Of a DNA stretch of 64,000 bases, positions 8,191-16,519 are shown in pieces. The DNA lies in NCBI GenBank assembly GCA_002529455.1, contig NYMS01000038.1:124001-188000 (forward strand). The letters are read 5' to 3'. A model generated the notes under the pieces. It did not search any database. It was given only the letters and a program-made list of their open reading frames with translations, and was not told the DNA's origin. Each line of letters opens with the position of its first letter. Positions within the stretch are counted from its first letter, which is position 1. The DNA comes from Glycomyces fuscus (GTDB lineage Bacteria; Actinomycetota; Actinomycetes; Streptosporangiales; Streptosporangiaceae). Position numbers and translations under genes: made by a program.

Positions 8191-9729
8191 TCAGGGGCAC
8201 AGGGCCTCGAGGTTGCTGGGCTCCTCGCCCACCTGGCGACCCGGCTCCGCGGGCTCCTCCTCGTCCAGGCCGGTGTACTCCTGCCACTCGGTCAGCCCGT
8301 CCTCCTCGGCGGACTCGGACGGCTCGGAGGGCTCGGCGGACCCGTCCTCGACCGGGGCGCCGGAGGCCTCCTCCTCGGCCACGTCGCCGCCCCCGGGGCT
8401 CCCCCCGGCGATGGCCTCGGCGACCAGGGCCCTGATCTGCTCCCAGTCCGGGTTGGCCGTGTTGACCTGGGGCGGCGACAGCTGGAACGTGCTCATGCTC
8501 CCGGTGTCGGTGACCCTGTCGGCCAGTTCGACGAACGCGGGCACCTTGGCCTGGGGGATGTCCGTGCTCAGGGTGCGCTCGGTGGCGCCCGCGAGCCTGC
8601 GGTAGCTCGTCAGGACGGTCATCGGGTCGACCTGCTCGGCCACGTACTTGATCAGGCAGCCCTGGCGGCCCATCCGGCCGTAGTCGTCGCTGTTGGTCCG
8701 CGAGCGGCCGTACCAGAGCGCGTCGTGGCCGTTGAGGCGGCGCAGGCCCGGCTCCAGCACCCCGCCGTGCACGCCGTAGGGGATCGGCTCCTCGATGAGC
8801 ACCTCCACGCCGCCGATGGCGTCGATCAGGTCGCGGAAGCCCATCATGTCGACCATCGTGTAGTAGCCGATCTCCAGGCCGAGGTTGTGGCCGATGACCT
8901 TCTTGAGGGTGTCGGCGGAGGGGTCGGCCGCGTTCGGGTTGAGCGCCAGCTCCTCGGGCTCCTCGGCCACCGTCTGGTACACGTCGTTGAGCAGCAGGTC
9001 GAAGCCGTACGGCTCGGGGTAGCGCTCGGCCAGGGCGCTGTCCTCGGGGAAGTGCACGTTCTCCAGGTTGCGCGGCAGGCCCACCAGCACGGTGTCGCCG
9101 GTGGCGGTGTCCATGCTGGCCACCATCATGCTGTCGGTGCGCACCCCGTAGCGGTTGTCCGCCGAGTCCGAGCCGATCAGCAGCACGTTGACCCGCTCCT
9201 GGCCGTTCCACGGGTCGGCCTCGTCGTGCGGGGGCATGAGGGGGTCCTCGTCGGCGTGGAAGACGTTGTTCAGCGTCTGGTAGGCGGTGTAGCCGCCGTG
9301 CAGGGCCAGCGCCGAGGGCGCCGCGACGGTCAGGCACAGCAGCAGGACCACGGCCGCGCCGAGCACCCGCGAGCCCCGGGGCGCCTCCGCGGGCCGGACG
9401 ATCACCCAGGAGTGCACGATCACCGCCAGCCACAGCACCGCCACGACGAACACCACACCCATGGCGCTGAGCAGCCAGCGGCCCTGCAGTGCCATGGTGG
9501 CCAGCAGCGTCATGGTGCTCGTCTCGTCCGAGCCCAGCCGCCACCCCCAGACGACCAGTCCCAGGATCGCGGCCAGGTACGCCCCCAGGATCACCGTGCC
9601 CGCGATCTTGCGGCGCATCCGCAGGTGGGCCACCCCGGGGAGGGGAACCGACGCCGCGGTCCACAGCAGCGCCCGGCCCGTACCCGGGCGCGCGGGCGCC
9701 CCGTCCCGCTGATCGTCCTCCGCTGTCAC
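8191..9729 (-). CDS. LytR-CpsA-Psr family cell-wall glycopolymer ligase
   Basis: LCP enzymes transfer undecaprenyl-linked glycopolymers (teichoic acid, arabinogalactan or capsule) onto peptidoglycan. The 512-residue protein has four hydrophobic segments in the first 200 residues. The extracellular LCP domain follows: NVLLIGSDS, DSMMVASMD, LVGLPRNLENV and later YGRSRTNSDDYGRMGRQ, the arginine-rich site that binds the pyrophosphate lipid. The C-terminal 90 residues are acidic and probably disordered. Several membrane segments instead of one N-terminal anchor is less common but known. GTG 9729 is preceded by GAGAGGAA. No sugar-polymer genes adjoin it. Confidence 0.85.
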   Translation of the reverse strand: MTAEDDQRDGAPARPGTGRALLWTAASVPLPGVAHLRMRRKIAGTVILGAYLAAILGLVVWGWRLGSDETSTMTLLATMALQGRWLLSAMGVVFVVAVLWLAVIVHSWVIVRPAEAPRGSRVLGAAVVLLLCLTVAAPSALALHGGYTAYQTLNNVFHADEDPLMPPHDEADPWNGQERVNVLLIGSDSADNRYGVRTDSMMVASMDTATGDTVLVGLPRNLENVHFPEDSALAERYPEPYGFDLLLNDVYQTVAEEPEELALNPNAADPSADTLKKVIGHNLGLEIGYYTMVDMMGFRDLIDAIGGVEVLIEEPIPYGVHGGVLEPGLRRLNGHDALWYGRSRTNSDDYGRMGRQGCLIKYVAEQVDPMTVLTSYRRLAGATERTLSTDIPQAKVPAFVELADRVTDTGSMSTFQLSPPQVNTANPDWEQIRALVAEAIAGGSPGGGDVAEEEASGAPVEDGSAEPSEPSESAEEDGLTEWQEYTGLDEEEPAEPGRQVGEEPSNLEALCP

Positions 9730-10221
9730 CGGTGGTTCCTCTCCAGCCGCGGGGCGGACCGCCCCGTTGTCTTCGTCGTCCCCGCCGCGGTCGCCGGGCG
9801 GCGCCACGCCGCAGGGCCGCACTCGTGTCCGAAACCCCTGTTATGTACACGCCTGAGGAGGGTCATCCGGTTCCCCGCCGGGCGAGGCCCGTGCTCCCGG
9901 ACGTACCGCGCGGGCCGTCCTCCTCCGGGCGTGGGGAGCCCGCGGGGTGCGTGTGCGGGCCCGACAGTTCAGTGTGGCGCTTTGCGCGAGTTTGTGTGCA
10001 CGGCTACTCAGTCATGAGGGATGTTCTATACAAGTCTGTTATGTGGTTCCCACGTGGCGGATGGGGTGTTGGGTGGCCCCTCCGGCACGGCCAAAGGGGG
10101 AGATCGACCGATTTCTTTGGCGATCAGTAGTGCGCGCACGCCGCAGCTGCGATGATCTGGCCGCAGGAGGGGGCGTCGTCCGGGGGAAGGACGGCGTCAT
10201 GGGAACGAAAGGCAAGCCATC
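9730..10221. other. Divergent promoter region between LCP and Lrp-type genes
   Basis: About 490 bases. No gene supported. The part at 9960-10060 is AT-richer, with TTGTGTGCACGG, GTTCTATACAAG and CTGTTATGTGG, and probably holds promoters. A near-perfect hairpin CGTCGTCC/GGACGGCG lies at about 10173-10195, just ahead of the Lrp-type start. Confidence 0.35.
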
Positions 10222-11130
10222 GTGCTCGATGCGGTTGACGCCGCGCTCATGCGCGCGCTGCAAGGGGACGGCAGAGCGACGTTCCAGGCACTGGCCGACG
10301 GGGTCGGCCTGTCGAGGACCGCGGTGCGCGCCAGAGTGCGCCAGCTCGTGCAGTCCGGGGCGATCAGGATCGTCGGGGTGCTGCACGCCGGGGTCGTGGG
10401 AATGGAGGTCCTCGGCCACGTGTCGTTCCGCGTCAGCGGTCCCGTGGGTCCGATGCTGGACGCACTGGGGGAGAGGGAGGCGGTGACCTTCGCCGCGCAC
10501 TCGGCCGGGCGCTTCCCGGCCGTGGCGCAGGTGCGGGTGGCCGACGACGCCGCACTGACCAAGGAGCTCTCCGAGCTGCGCGCGCTGCCGGGGGTGGACG
10601 GCGCGGAGGTCTTCCGCGCCAACTCCGTGTTCAAGGACGCCCACAGCAGCGTCCGCGAACTGCGCGACGTCGAGCTGGACGCACTGGACTGGCGCCTGGT
10701 CCGGCAGCTGCTCAGGGACGGCAGGTCCTCCTACGCGGACCTCGCGCGCCAGGTGGGCCTGTCGCAGGCCGCCGCCCGCTCGCGGGTGGTGCGGCTGCTC
10801 GACTCCGGAGTGGTGCACGTGACCGCCCTGGTGGAGCCCACGGCGGTGGGCGCCAACGAGCGGCTGGGCTTCGGTCTGCGCTGCCGGGGCGACGCCGAGC
10901 TGCTGGGGGCCGCGCTGGCGAACATGCCCAGGATCTCCTTCCTGGCCAGCGGCTTCGGGCGCTACGACGTCATCGGCACCCTCACCGCGCCCGACCGCTG
11001 CCAGCTGGTGGAGGCGCTGGAGGGCGTGCGCGCCACCCCGGGCGTGGGCTACGTGGAGTCCTGGGACCACCTGTCGGTGCGCAAGGAGCGCAAGGGGGGC
11101 GAACGCCCCCTGGAGTGGGTCGCCCCCTAG
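10222..11130 (+). CDS. Lrp/AsnC-family regulator with two HTH-RAM units
   Basis: Predicted transcription regulator that senses a small molecule, often an amino acid. In 302 residues it holds two successive Lrp modules. The first HTH (residues 1-45, LDAVDAALMRALQGDGR...LSRTAVRARV) is followed by a ligand-type region; a second HTH (about 150-200, LDALDWRLVRQLLRDGR...LSQAAARSRV) is followed by a second ligand domain ending SFLASGFGRYDVIGT. Most Lrp proteins have one unit of about 150 residues; the doubled form is common in actinobacteria. GTG 10222 begins the HTH directly. The RraA-like gene downstream is a possible target. Effector unknown. Confidence 0.88.
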   Translation: MLDAVDAALMRALQGDGRATFQALADGVGLSRTAVRARVRQLVQSGAIRIVGVLHAGVVGMEVLGHVSFRVSGPVGPMLDALGEREAVTFAAHSAGRFPAVAQVRVADDAALTKELSELRALPGVDGAEVFRANSVFKDAHSSVRELRDVELDALDWRLVRQLLRDGRSSYADLARQVGLSQAAARSRVVRLLDSGVVHVTALVEPTAVGANERLGFGLRCRGDAELLGAALANMPRISFLASGFGRYDVIGTLTAPDRCQLVEALEGVRATPGVGYVESWDHLSVRKERKGGERPLEWVAP

Positions 11131-11361
11131 GAGTCCGACCCCGGGGGTCCGGGCCGCGGTGCGGCGGCGGAGAGGCGCGCTCCGGGCGGCGGGCACGCTG
11201 GGTAGGCGCGGGCGCCCTCACCGTCCGTATCTGTAACCAGCGGTAGCATTTTTACGTGTTTCCGCCGTGTATGGCTTGCGTCACGCTTAAGTTACCCGTG
11301 AGTATAGGAAGGGGTCGGTCAGGACCGATCACACCGGGCGCGGGTGTAGTGGGAGGCTGAC

Positions 11362-12141
11362 GTGGCACTGGCGGATACGTTGACGGCTGTGGGCACGGTG
11401 GCGCTCGCGCGGTGCGGCGGCAGGCCGTTCGGGACGCACCTGTTCTCCGTCTGGCCGGGGGCCGCCTTCGCGGCGACCGCCTTCCCGGTCCGCTGCACGC
11501 CGGGGGACAACCTCGCCATCCACGTCGCGGTGGCCCAGGCTCCCCCCGGATCCGCCCTCGTGGTGGACGTCGCGGGGGAGGCCGAGTACGGCTACGTCGA
11601 CGAGATCCTCGCCGTGGCCGCCAGCACCCGCGGGGTCACGGGCATCGTCCTGGACGGCTGCGTCCGCGACATCGCGGCCATCGCCCGGTGCGCGCTGCCG
11701 GTGTTCGGGGCCGGGGTCGCGGTCCGCGAGGCCGCGCACGAGGCGGGCGGCTCGGTGGGCCGCCAGATCAGCATGACGGCGGCCGGCCCCGCGCCCCTGC
11801 CCGTGCGCCGGGGCGACTGGATCGTCGCCGACGACGACGGCGTGGTGTGCCTGCCCCGGGGGCAGGTGGGCTCCATCATCGCCGCGACCGTGGACAGCGT
11901 CTCGCGCGAACGCGAGATCATCGACGCCGTCTACGCGGGGGAGAGCACGCTGGACCTGCTCGGCCTGGACCCCTCGCGGGTCGCGGGCTGGGAGGGCCGC
12001 TCCGAGCACCGCTCCCGGCGCCCGGGGCGCTCACGGGCCCTCGGCACGCTCCGCGACGCCGCCGCGCGCGGCGGCGAGGGGCACTCTTCGACCCGTTCGC
12101 GGGTCTCGCCGCGCTCGGCCGTGGGCGATGCCTGGGAGTGA
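11362..12141 (+). CDS. RraA-like protein (HMG/CHA aldolase or RNase E-inhibitor family)
   Basis: Member of the RraA/4-hydroxy-4-methyl-2-oxoglutarate aldolase family. It shows GxxVVDVAGEAEYGYVDEI and the diagnostic GIVLDGCVRDIAAI near residue 95, where DG-x2-RD binds metal and pyruvate-type substrate in the aldolase branch. Later residues read RRGDWIVADDDGVVCLP, the usual end of the fold. The last 50 residues are Arg/Ser/Gly-rich and look like an added tail, since family members are usually shorter. GGGAGG lies 6 bases before GTG 11362. It could be an aldolase in aromatic or dicarboxylate metabolism or a non-catalytic relative. Confidence 0.75.
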   Translation: MALADTLTAVGTVALARCGGRPFGTHLFSVWPGAAFAATAFPVRCTPGDNLAIHVAVAQAPPGSALVVDVAGEAEYGYVDEILAVAASTRGVTGIVLDGCVRDIAAIARCALPVFGAGVAVREAAHEAGGSVGRQISMTAAGPAPLPVRRGDWIVADDDGVVCLPRGQVGSIIAATVDSVSREREIIDAVYAGESTLDLLGLDPSRVAGWEGRSEHRSRRPGRSRALGTLRDAAARGGEGHSSTRSRVSPRSAVGDAWE

Positions 12142-12362
12142 GCCCGCGGCGCCGCGGACGAGCGGCCCGGCCAGCGCCCGGAGGCGTTCACCGGCCCGGG
12201 GACCGCGCGGTCGCGCCACGGACCCCCGCGTGAGGCCCGGAGCCCTCACCGGGAGCCGCCCGGCGGCCGGGAACCGGTGCGCGCACCGGCCCGGAAACGC
12301 GTGGGAACGCTCCCGGGAGTCCGGTGAGCCGCCCGCGGCCGGACGGGGCCCGCTCGGGCCGC

Positions 12363-13064
12363 TCAGTCCTCGGTGAGCGAGAGCAGTTCGTCGATGTAGC
12401 AGGTGGCCTCCCGCGCCGCCCCGGCCGCGTCGGCGTCGCGGATCGCCTCGGTCAGCTTGGAGTGGTCCACGCCGTCGGTGGCCGACGAGGGGCGGGCGGT
12501 CGCCTCGTCACCCTGTTCGTAGGCCGTGTGCGCGATGCTCGCGTACACCACCTGCGCGATGTCGTCGTACAGGTCGATGAGCAGGGTGTTGTGGGTGGCG
12601 TTGACGACCGCGCGGTGGAACGTGAAGTCCGCCTCCACGAACGCCCCCATGTCGCGGTCGCGCCAGGCGGACTCCCGCAGCGCCATGGCGCGGTCGATGT
12701 CGGCCATGTCCTCGTCGCTGTGGCGCAGCGCGGCCAGCCGGGCGGCCTCCACCTCCAGCGCGCGGCGCACCTCCAGGTTCTCCCGCAGGCGCGAGCGCTC
12801 CAGGCGGCGCCGCAGGGCGCCGCCGAGCTCGCTGGAGGCGCGCACGAAGGTGCCCGCCCCCTGGCGGATCTCCAGAAGCCCCGCGTGGGCCAGCGCGCGG
12901 ACCGCCTCGCGGACGGTGTTGCGGCCCACCTCGAGCTGGTCGGAGAGCTCCGACTCGGTGGGGATGCGGTCGCCCACACCCCACTCGCCCGAGTCGATCT
13001 GTGCTCGTAACTGACTGATGACCTGGTCGACGAGACCGGTCCGGCGTGTCGAGGCGAGGGGCAC
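12363..13064 (-). CDS. GntR/FadR-family transcriptional regulator
   Basis: Predicted ligand-controlled DNA-binding protein of 233 residues. The N-terminal winged HTH (residues 10-75) includes GEWGVGDRIPTESELSDQL-VGRNTVREAVRAL and LEIRQGAGTFV, the standard GntR pattern. The all-helical FCD effector domain (about 95-225) contains D-FHRAVVNATHN, in which Asp and His residues normally hold a metal and a carboxylate ligand. AGGAGG precedes GTG 13064 at 8 bases. It diverges from the CynX/NimT-like transporter, with 169 bases between the starts, so it probably controls that transporter and itself. Confidence 0.88.
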   Translation of the reverse strand: MPLASTRRTGLVDQVISQLRAQIDSGEWGVGDRIPTESELSDQLEVGRNTVREAVRALAHAGLLEIRQGAGTFVRASSELGGALRRRLERSRLRENLEVRRALEVEAARLAALRHSDEDMADIDRAMALRESAWRDRDMGAFVEADFTFHRAVVNATHNTLLIDLYDDIAQVVYASIAHTAYEQGDEATARPSSATDGVDHSKLTEAIRDADAAGAAREATCYIDELLSLTED

Positions 13065-13159
13065 GCGTATACCTCCTAGGGGCGGGTCGCCGGATGACTG
13101 GGCCAGCGCACAGGTACGGAACGGTTAAGGCCGGAGCTTAGACCAGTTACGGTCGGGAA

Positions 13160-13187
13160 TTGGCTTTGAACGGCAATGCGTTATCCT
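13160..13187 (+). promoter_or_regulatory. Promoter of the CynX/NimT-like transporter gene
   Basis: TTGGCT (13160-13165) and TATCCT (13182-13187) are separated by 16 bases. Transcription would begin near 13194, downstream of the ATG at 13189, which argues for the ATG at 13234 as the real start. Confidence 0.5.
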
Positions 13188-13233
13188 CATGAAGTACATC
13201 GGGTCATCCTATGAATTTCTGCGAGTCGCCTCC

Positions 13234-14520
13234 ATGAGCGCCGGACCAGCCTCCCGCACCTCCGTGACGAGCGGCCCCGCCGCAGCCGGGACCGCCCCGC
13301 GCCGGCCCCCGCGCGCGGTACTGCTGCTGCTCGCCGCCGGAATCGCCCTGGCGGCGCTGAACCTGCGCACCGCCATCACCAGTGTCGGACCCGTGCTCGA
13401 CGAGGTCACCGCCGGGCTGGGCATGACCGCGGTCGGCGCGGGGATCCTCACCACCCTGCCCGTGCTGTGCTTCGCGCTCTTCGGCGGTCTGACCCCCGCC
13501 CTGGCCCGCCGCCTGGGCGAGCACCACCTGCTGGTCTACGCGCTCACCGCCGTCACCGTCGGCCTCGCGGCCCGGGCGGCGGCCCCCGAGCCGTGGATGT
13601 TCCTGGCCCTGAGCGCGGTGGCCCTGTCCGGCGGCGCGGTCGGCAACGTCATCCTGCCCGCCCTGGTCAAGGAGCACTTCCCCGAGCGCGTGGGCCTCAT
13701 GACCACCGTGTACACCACCGCCCTGGCGCTCGGCACCACCATCGCCGCGGCGGCCACCGTGCCCCTGGAGCAGTCCACCGGCGAGTGGCGCGCGGCCCTG
13801 GGCGCCTACGCCCTCTTCGGCGTCGTGGCCGCCGTCCCCTGGCTGCTGGTGCTGCGCCACGAGCCCGCGCGCGGCGACGCCTCCCAGGCCCTGGGCTTCG
13901 GCCAGGTGCTGCGCACCGGCCTGGGCTGGCAGTCCGTGCTCTACTTCGGCACCCAGTCCTCGGTCGCCTACATCCTGTTCGGCTGGTACGCGCAGATGCT
14001 GCGCGACCAGGGCATGGACGCCCAGACCGCGGGCCTGGCGCTGTCCTACCTCACCGTCCTGGGCATCCCCATGTCCCTGGTGCTGCCCACGCTGCTGACC
14101 CGGACCGGCGACCAGCGCCCCTTCGTGCTGGCCTTCTCCGCCGCCTACCTCACCGGCCTGGCCGGGCTGTGGTTCGCCCCGATGTCGGGGGTGTGGGCCT
14201 GGACCACGCTCGTGGGGATCGGCATGGGCAGCTTCGTCTTCGCCCTGACCGCCTTCGCGCTGCGCACCCGCACCGGGGCGGGGACGGCCGCGCTCTCGGC
14301 CGTCAGCCAGAGCCTGGGCTACCTCATGGGCGGCGCGGGCCCCTTCCTGTTCGGGCTGCTGCACGAGGTCAGCGGCGGCTGGCACGCGCCCCTGCTCCTG
14401 ATCATGGTGCTGGTCGTGGTCAACCTGGCGGTGGGCCTGCTGCTGGGCCGCCCCCGCTACCTGGAGGACGCCATCGCCGCCCGCGGGCTCACGAGGGAAG
14501 CCAGTCCAGACGGCCGATGA
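13234..14520 (+). CDS. MFS transporter, CynX/NimT-like
   Basis: Major facilitator of 428 residues with about 12 membrane segments. After a polar N-terminus the first helix carries ALNLRTAITSVGPVLDE, a signature of the CynX/NimT (cyanate, 2-nitroimidazole) branch. The middle includes the charged cytoplasmic linker RHEPARGDASQ, and the second half repeats the fold. Members export or import small organic anions or drugs; the substrate cannot be read from sequence. The promoter position favours ATG 13234 over ATG 13189. The divergent GntR/FadR gene is the likely regulator. Its 3' end overlaps the convergent CPBP gene by 32 bases. Confidence 0.85.
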   Translation: MSAGPASRTSVTSGPAAAGTAPRRPPRAVLLLLAAGIALAALNLRTAITSVGPVLDEVTAGLGMTAVGAGILTTLPVLCFALFGGLTPALARRLGEHHLLVYALTAVTVGLAARAAAPEPWMFLALSAVALSGGAVGNVILPALVKEHFPERVGLMTTVYTTALALGTTIAAAATVPLEQSTGEWRAALGAYALFGVVAAVPWLLVLRHEPARGDASQALGFGQVLRTGLGWQSVLYFGTQSSVAYILFGWYAQMLRDQGMDAQTAGLALSYLTVLGIPMSLVLPTLLTRTGDQRPFVLAFSAAYLTGLAGLWFAPMSGVWAWTTLVGIGMGSFVFALTAFALRTRTGAGTAALSAVSQSLGYLMGGAGPFLFGLLHEVSGGWHAPLLLIMVLVVVNLAVGLLLGRPRYLEDAIAARGLTREASPDGR

Positions 14521-15310
14521 GGTAGACCGAGCCGACGAAGGCCACGACGTCGATGACCGTGTGCGCCACCACCAGGGGCATCACGCGCCCGTGGCGCAGG
14601 TAGAACCAGCCGAAGACCAGCCCCATCACCAGGTTGCCGAAGAACATCCCGACGCCCTGGTAGAGGTGGTAGAAGGCGCGCAGCACCGAGCTGGCCAGCA
14701 CCGCCTTCCACGGCGTCCACCCCAGCTGCCCCAGCCGGTGCAGCAGGTAGCCGACCACGATCACCTCCTCCAGGATCCCGTTCTTGGCCGCCTGGAGCAC
14801 CAGGACGGGCACGTCCCACCAGTTCCCGGCCAGGGTGCTGGGCTTGACCGTGACCGTCAGCCCCAGCTGCCAGGAGACCACGTACAGGGCCAGGCCGCTC
14901 AGGCCGATCAGCGCGGCCAGCAGGGCGCCGGTGCCCAGGTCGAAGCCGGGACGGCGCACGTCGAAGCCGATCGTGGCCGAGGAGTCGCCCGAGCGGCGCA
15001 GGAGGTAGGCCACCAGCAGCACCGGGACCAGGGCGCTGGCCACCGCGAACAGCTGCCAGGACAGGTCCAGCCAGGGGCGCTCCTGCGCCGCGCGGGGGCG
15101 CACCAGGCTGGCGGTCTGCTCGGCCAGGGACTGGGGCTCGGTCAGCACGCCGAGGAAGGAGATGGTCGCCGAGACCGCCGCGGCGCCCAGGGACAGGGCG
15201 AGCACGCACAGGATCTCCCAGCGCAGCAGGCCGGGCTCGACGGGGGCGGAGGGGGCGGACGGCGTCCCCGCGGGCAGCTCGGCGCCCGGGGTGTGGGTCT
15301 TGTCGGTCAC
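14489..15310 (-). CDS. CPBP-family intramembrane glutamic endopeptidase
   Basis: Multi-spanning membrane protein of 273 residues with the CPBP/Abi motifs: ILEEVIVVGYL (catalytic Glu-Glu) near residue 187, RAFYHLYQG near residue 217 and VVAHTVIDV near residue 251. These supply the Glu and His residues of the Rce1-like active site in the membrane. Relatives process prenylated or bacteriocin-type peptides or act in immunity; the target here is unknown. GTG 15310 has TACATT 7 bases upstream and no Shine-Dalgarno, as in a leaderless transcript. The last 32 bases overlap the 3' end of the opposing transporter gene. Confidence 0.87.
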   Translation of the reverse strand: MTDKTHTPGAELPAGTPSAPSAPVEPGLLRWEILCVLALSLGAAAVSATISFLGVLTEPQSLAEQTASLVRPRAAQERPWLDLSWQLFAVASALVPVLLVAYLLRRSGDSSATIGFDVRRPGFDLGTGALLAALIGLSGLALYVVSWQLGLTVTVKPSTLAGNWWDVPVLVLQAAKNGILEEVIVVGYLLHRLGQLGWTPWKAVLASSVLRAFYHLYQGVGMFFGNLVMGLVFGWFYLRHGRVMPLVVAHTVIDVVAFVGSVYLIGRLDWLPS

Positions 15311-15424
15311 GGGTTGCAATGTACGCGCTGTCGGCGGGGGCCGGTGACCTGGGGCGCAGGGGCGGGCCGGGCGCGCGACGGGGCGCGCCCGGCCCGTTCC
15401 GCCCGGCCGTGCCGCCGGGAGCGG

Positions 15425-15691
15425 TCAGTTGTCGTTGTTCTCCATGTCGCCCTCGCCGCCGTTGTCCTCGTCCCCGCCGTCGTTGTCCTCGCCGCCCTCC
15501 TCGTTGTTCTCCAGGCCGCCGTCGTCCTCGTCGCCCTGGTCCGTGCCCGGGGTGTCCACGGTCGGGGCGTCGGCCCCCTCGGGGTCCTCGCAGGCGGCGA
15601 CGCCGAACACGGCGACGGCGGCGATCGCCGAGCCCGCCAGCGCACGGCGTACGGCGGTCAGGGTCTCCCTGCTGATGTCCTCGAACCTCAT
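15425..15691 (-). CDS. Small lipoprotein with acidic low-complexity tail
   Basis: An 88-residue secreted protein. An N-terminal hydrophobic stretch ends in FGVAAC, a lipobox, so Cys35 should be lipidated and the protein anchored outside the cell. The remaining 50 residues are almost only Asp, Glu, Gly and Asn, with net strong negative charge. It is clearly paralogous to the next gene on the same strand (15952-16152) in architecture and in the residues around the lipobox. No enzymatic domain fits. Cation binding or surface charge are possible roles, both speculative. Confidence 0.7.
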   Translation of the reverse strand: MRFEDISRETLTAVRRALAGSAIAAVAVFGVAACEDPEGADAPTVDTPGTDQGDEDDGGLENNEEGGEDNDGGDEDNGGEGDMENNDN

Positions 15692-15951
15692 CGCTGACTC
15701 CCTCGGTTCTGGGGTCGTGCCGCGGGCCCGTCCGGGCCTGGACGGCGGGCACGAGCCGGGTGTTATCCGTTCGTGATCCACCCTAGGAGCATTCCGCCTG
15801 CGTGGCCAGGCAGGTGCGGGGAGTGACGGCTTTCGGTGTGGCGGAGCGCCGTCCGGAATCCGGGGGAGGGGCCGGAACCCGCGGGGAGGGGGAGGACCCG
15901 CGCCGCCGCCGGGGGATGCCCGGCGGCGGCGCGGTTCAGCGGGAACCGGCC

Positions 15952-16152
15952 TCAGTCGTCGCCGTCGTCCCCGTCCTCCTCGCCGTCGCCGCCGTCGTCC
16001 TCACCGTCGTCTCCGTCCTCGCCCTGTTCGACGTCCACGCTCGGCAGGACCTCTTCACAGGCAGCGGTGCCCAGGACCACGACGGTGGCCAGGGCTCCCA
16101 CGGCGAGTACCCGGCGCAGCGCGGCCAGGGCGGCGAGGAGGGGTTCGAACAT
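15952..16152 (-). CDS. Small lipoprotein with acidic low-complexity tail, paralogue
   Basis: A 66-residue protein built like its downstream neighbour: a short N-terminus with Arg (AALRRVLA), a hydrophobic stretch, the lipobox VLGTAAC and then an Asp/Gly/Glu tail. GGAGG lies upstream of ATG 16152, though at a long distance. Together with the 15425-15691 gene it forms a tandem pair likely derived by duplication. Function unknown. Confidence 0.65.
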   Translation of the reverse strand: MFEPLLAALAALRRVLAVGALATVVVLGTAACEEVLPSVDVEQGEDGDDGEDDGGDGEEDGDDGDD

Positions 16153-16519
16153 CTTCAAGCCAAGCCTCCGGTTCTCCGGGCGGGCCGCGGGGGCGCGGCC
16201 CCGTGCAGCCGCCAGCCTAGGTCCCGGCCGCACGGGGGGCCAGAACGGTCCCTTTCCCGCGGAGGCCGAACCCGTGCCGGGGATGACCGAAAACGGGCGC
16301 GACGGGCGCTTCGTGCCCCCTGTCCCGGTTCCGGGGGCGGGGCCGCCGGGGAGGGGCCGGCGGACGGGGCTTCGCGGGCGGACCCGGCACAGGACAAGCC
16401 GCCGGCCATGCGCGTGTGACACGGAGCGCGCATGGCCGACGGCTAGGGGGCGGAGGCCGCCCGCCCCGCCCCAGCCACGAAAGCGGGGAGGGACGGCCTC
16501 CTGGGAACGAAGACCAGTG

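Noticed and set aside
6910-10017. A very long plus-strand reading frame of over 1,000 codons
   Set aside because: Its translation is Arg/Pro/Gly/His-rich and it runs opposite the LCP and membrane-protein genes, whose motifs are clear. It is a shadow of high GC content.
12303-12314. Second GGGAACGCTCCC copy
   Set aside because: It lies between the 3' ends of the RraA-like and GntR genes, not upstream of either.
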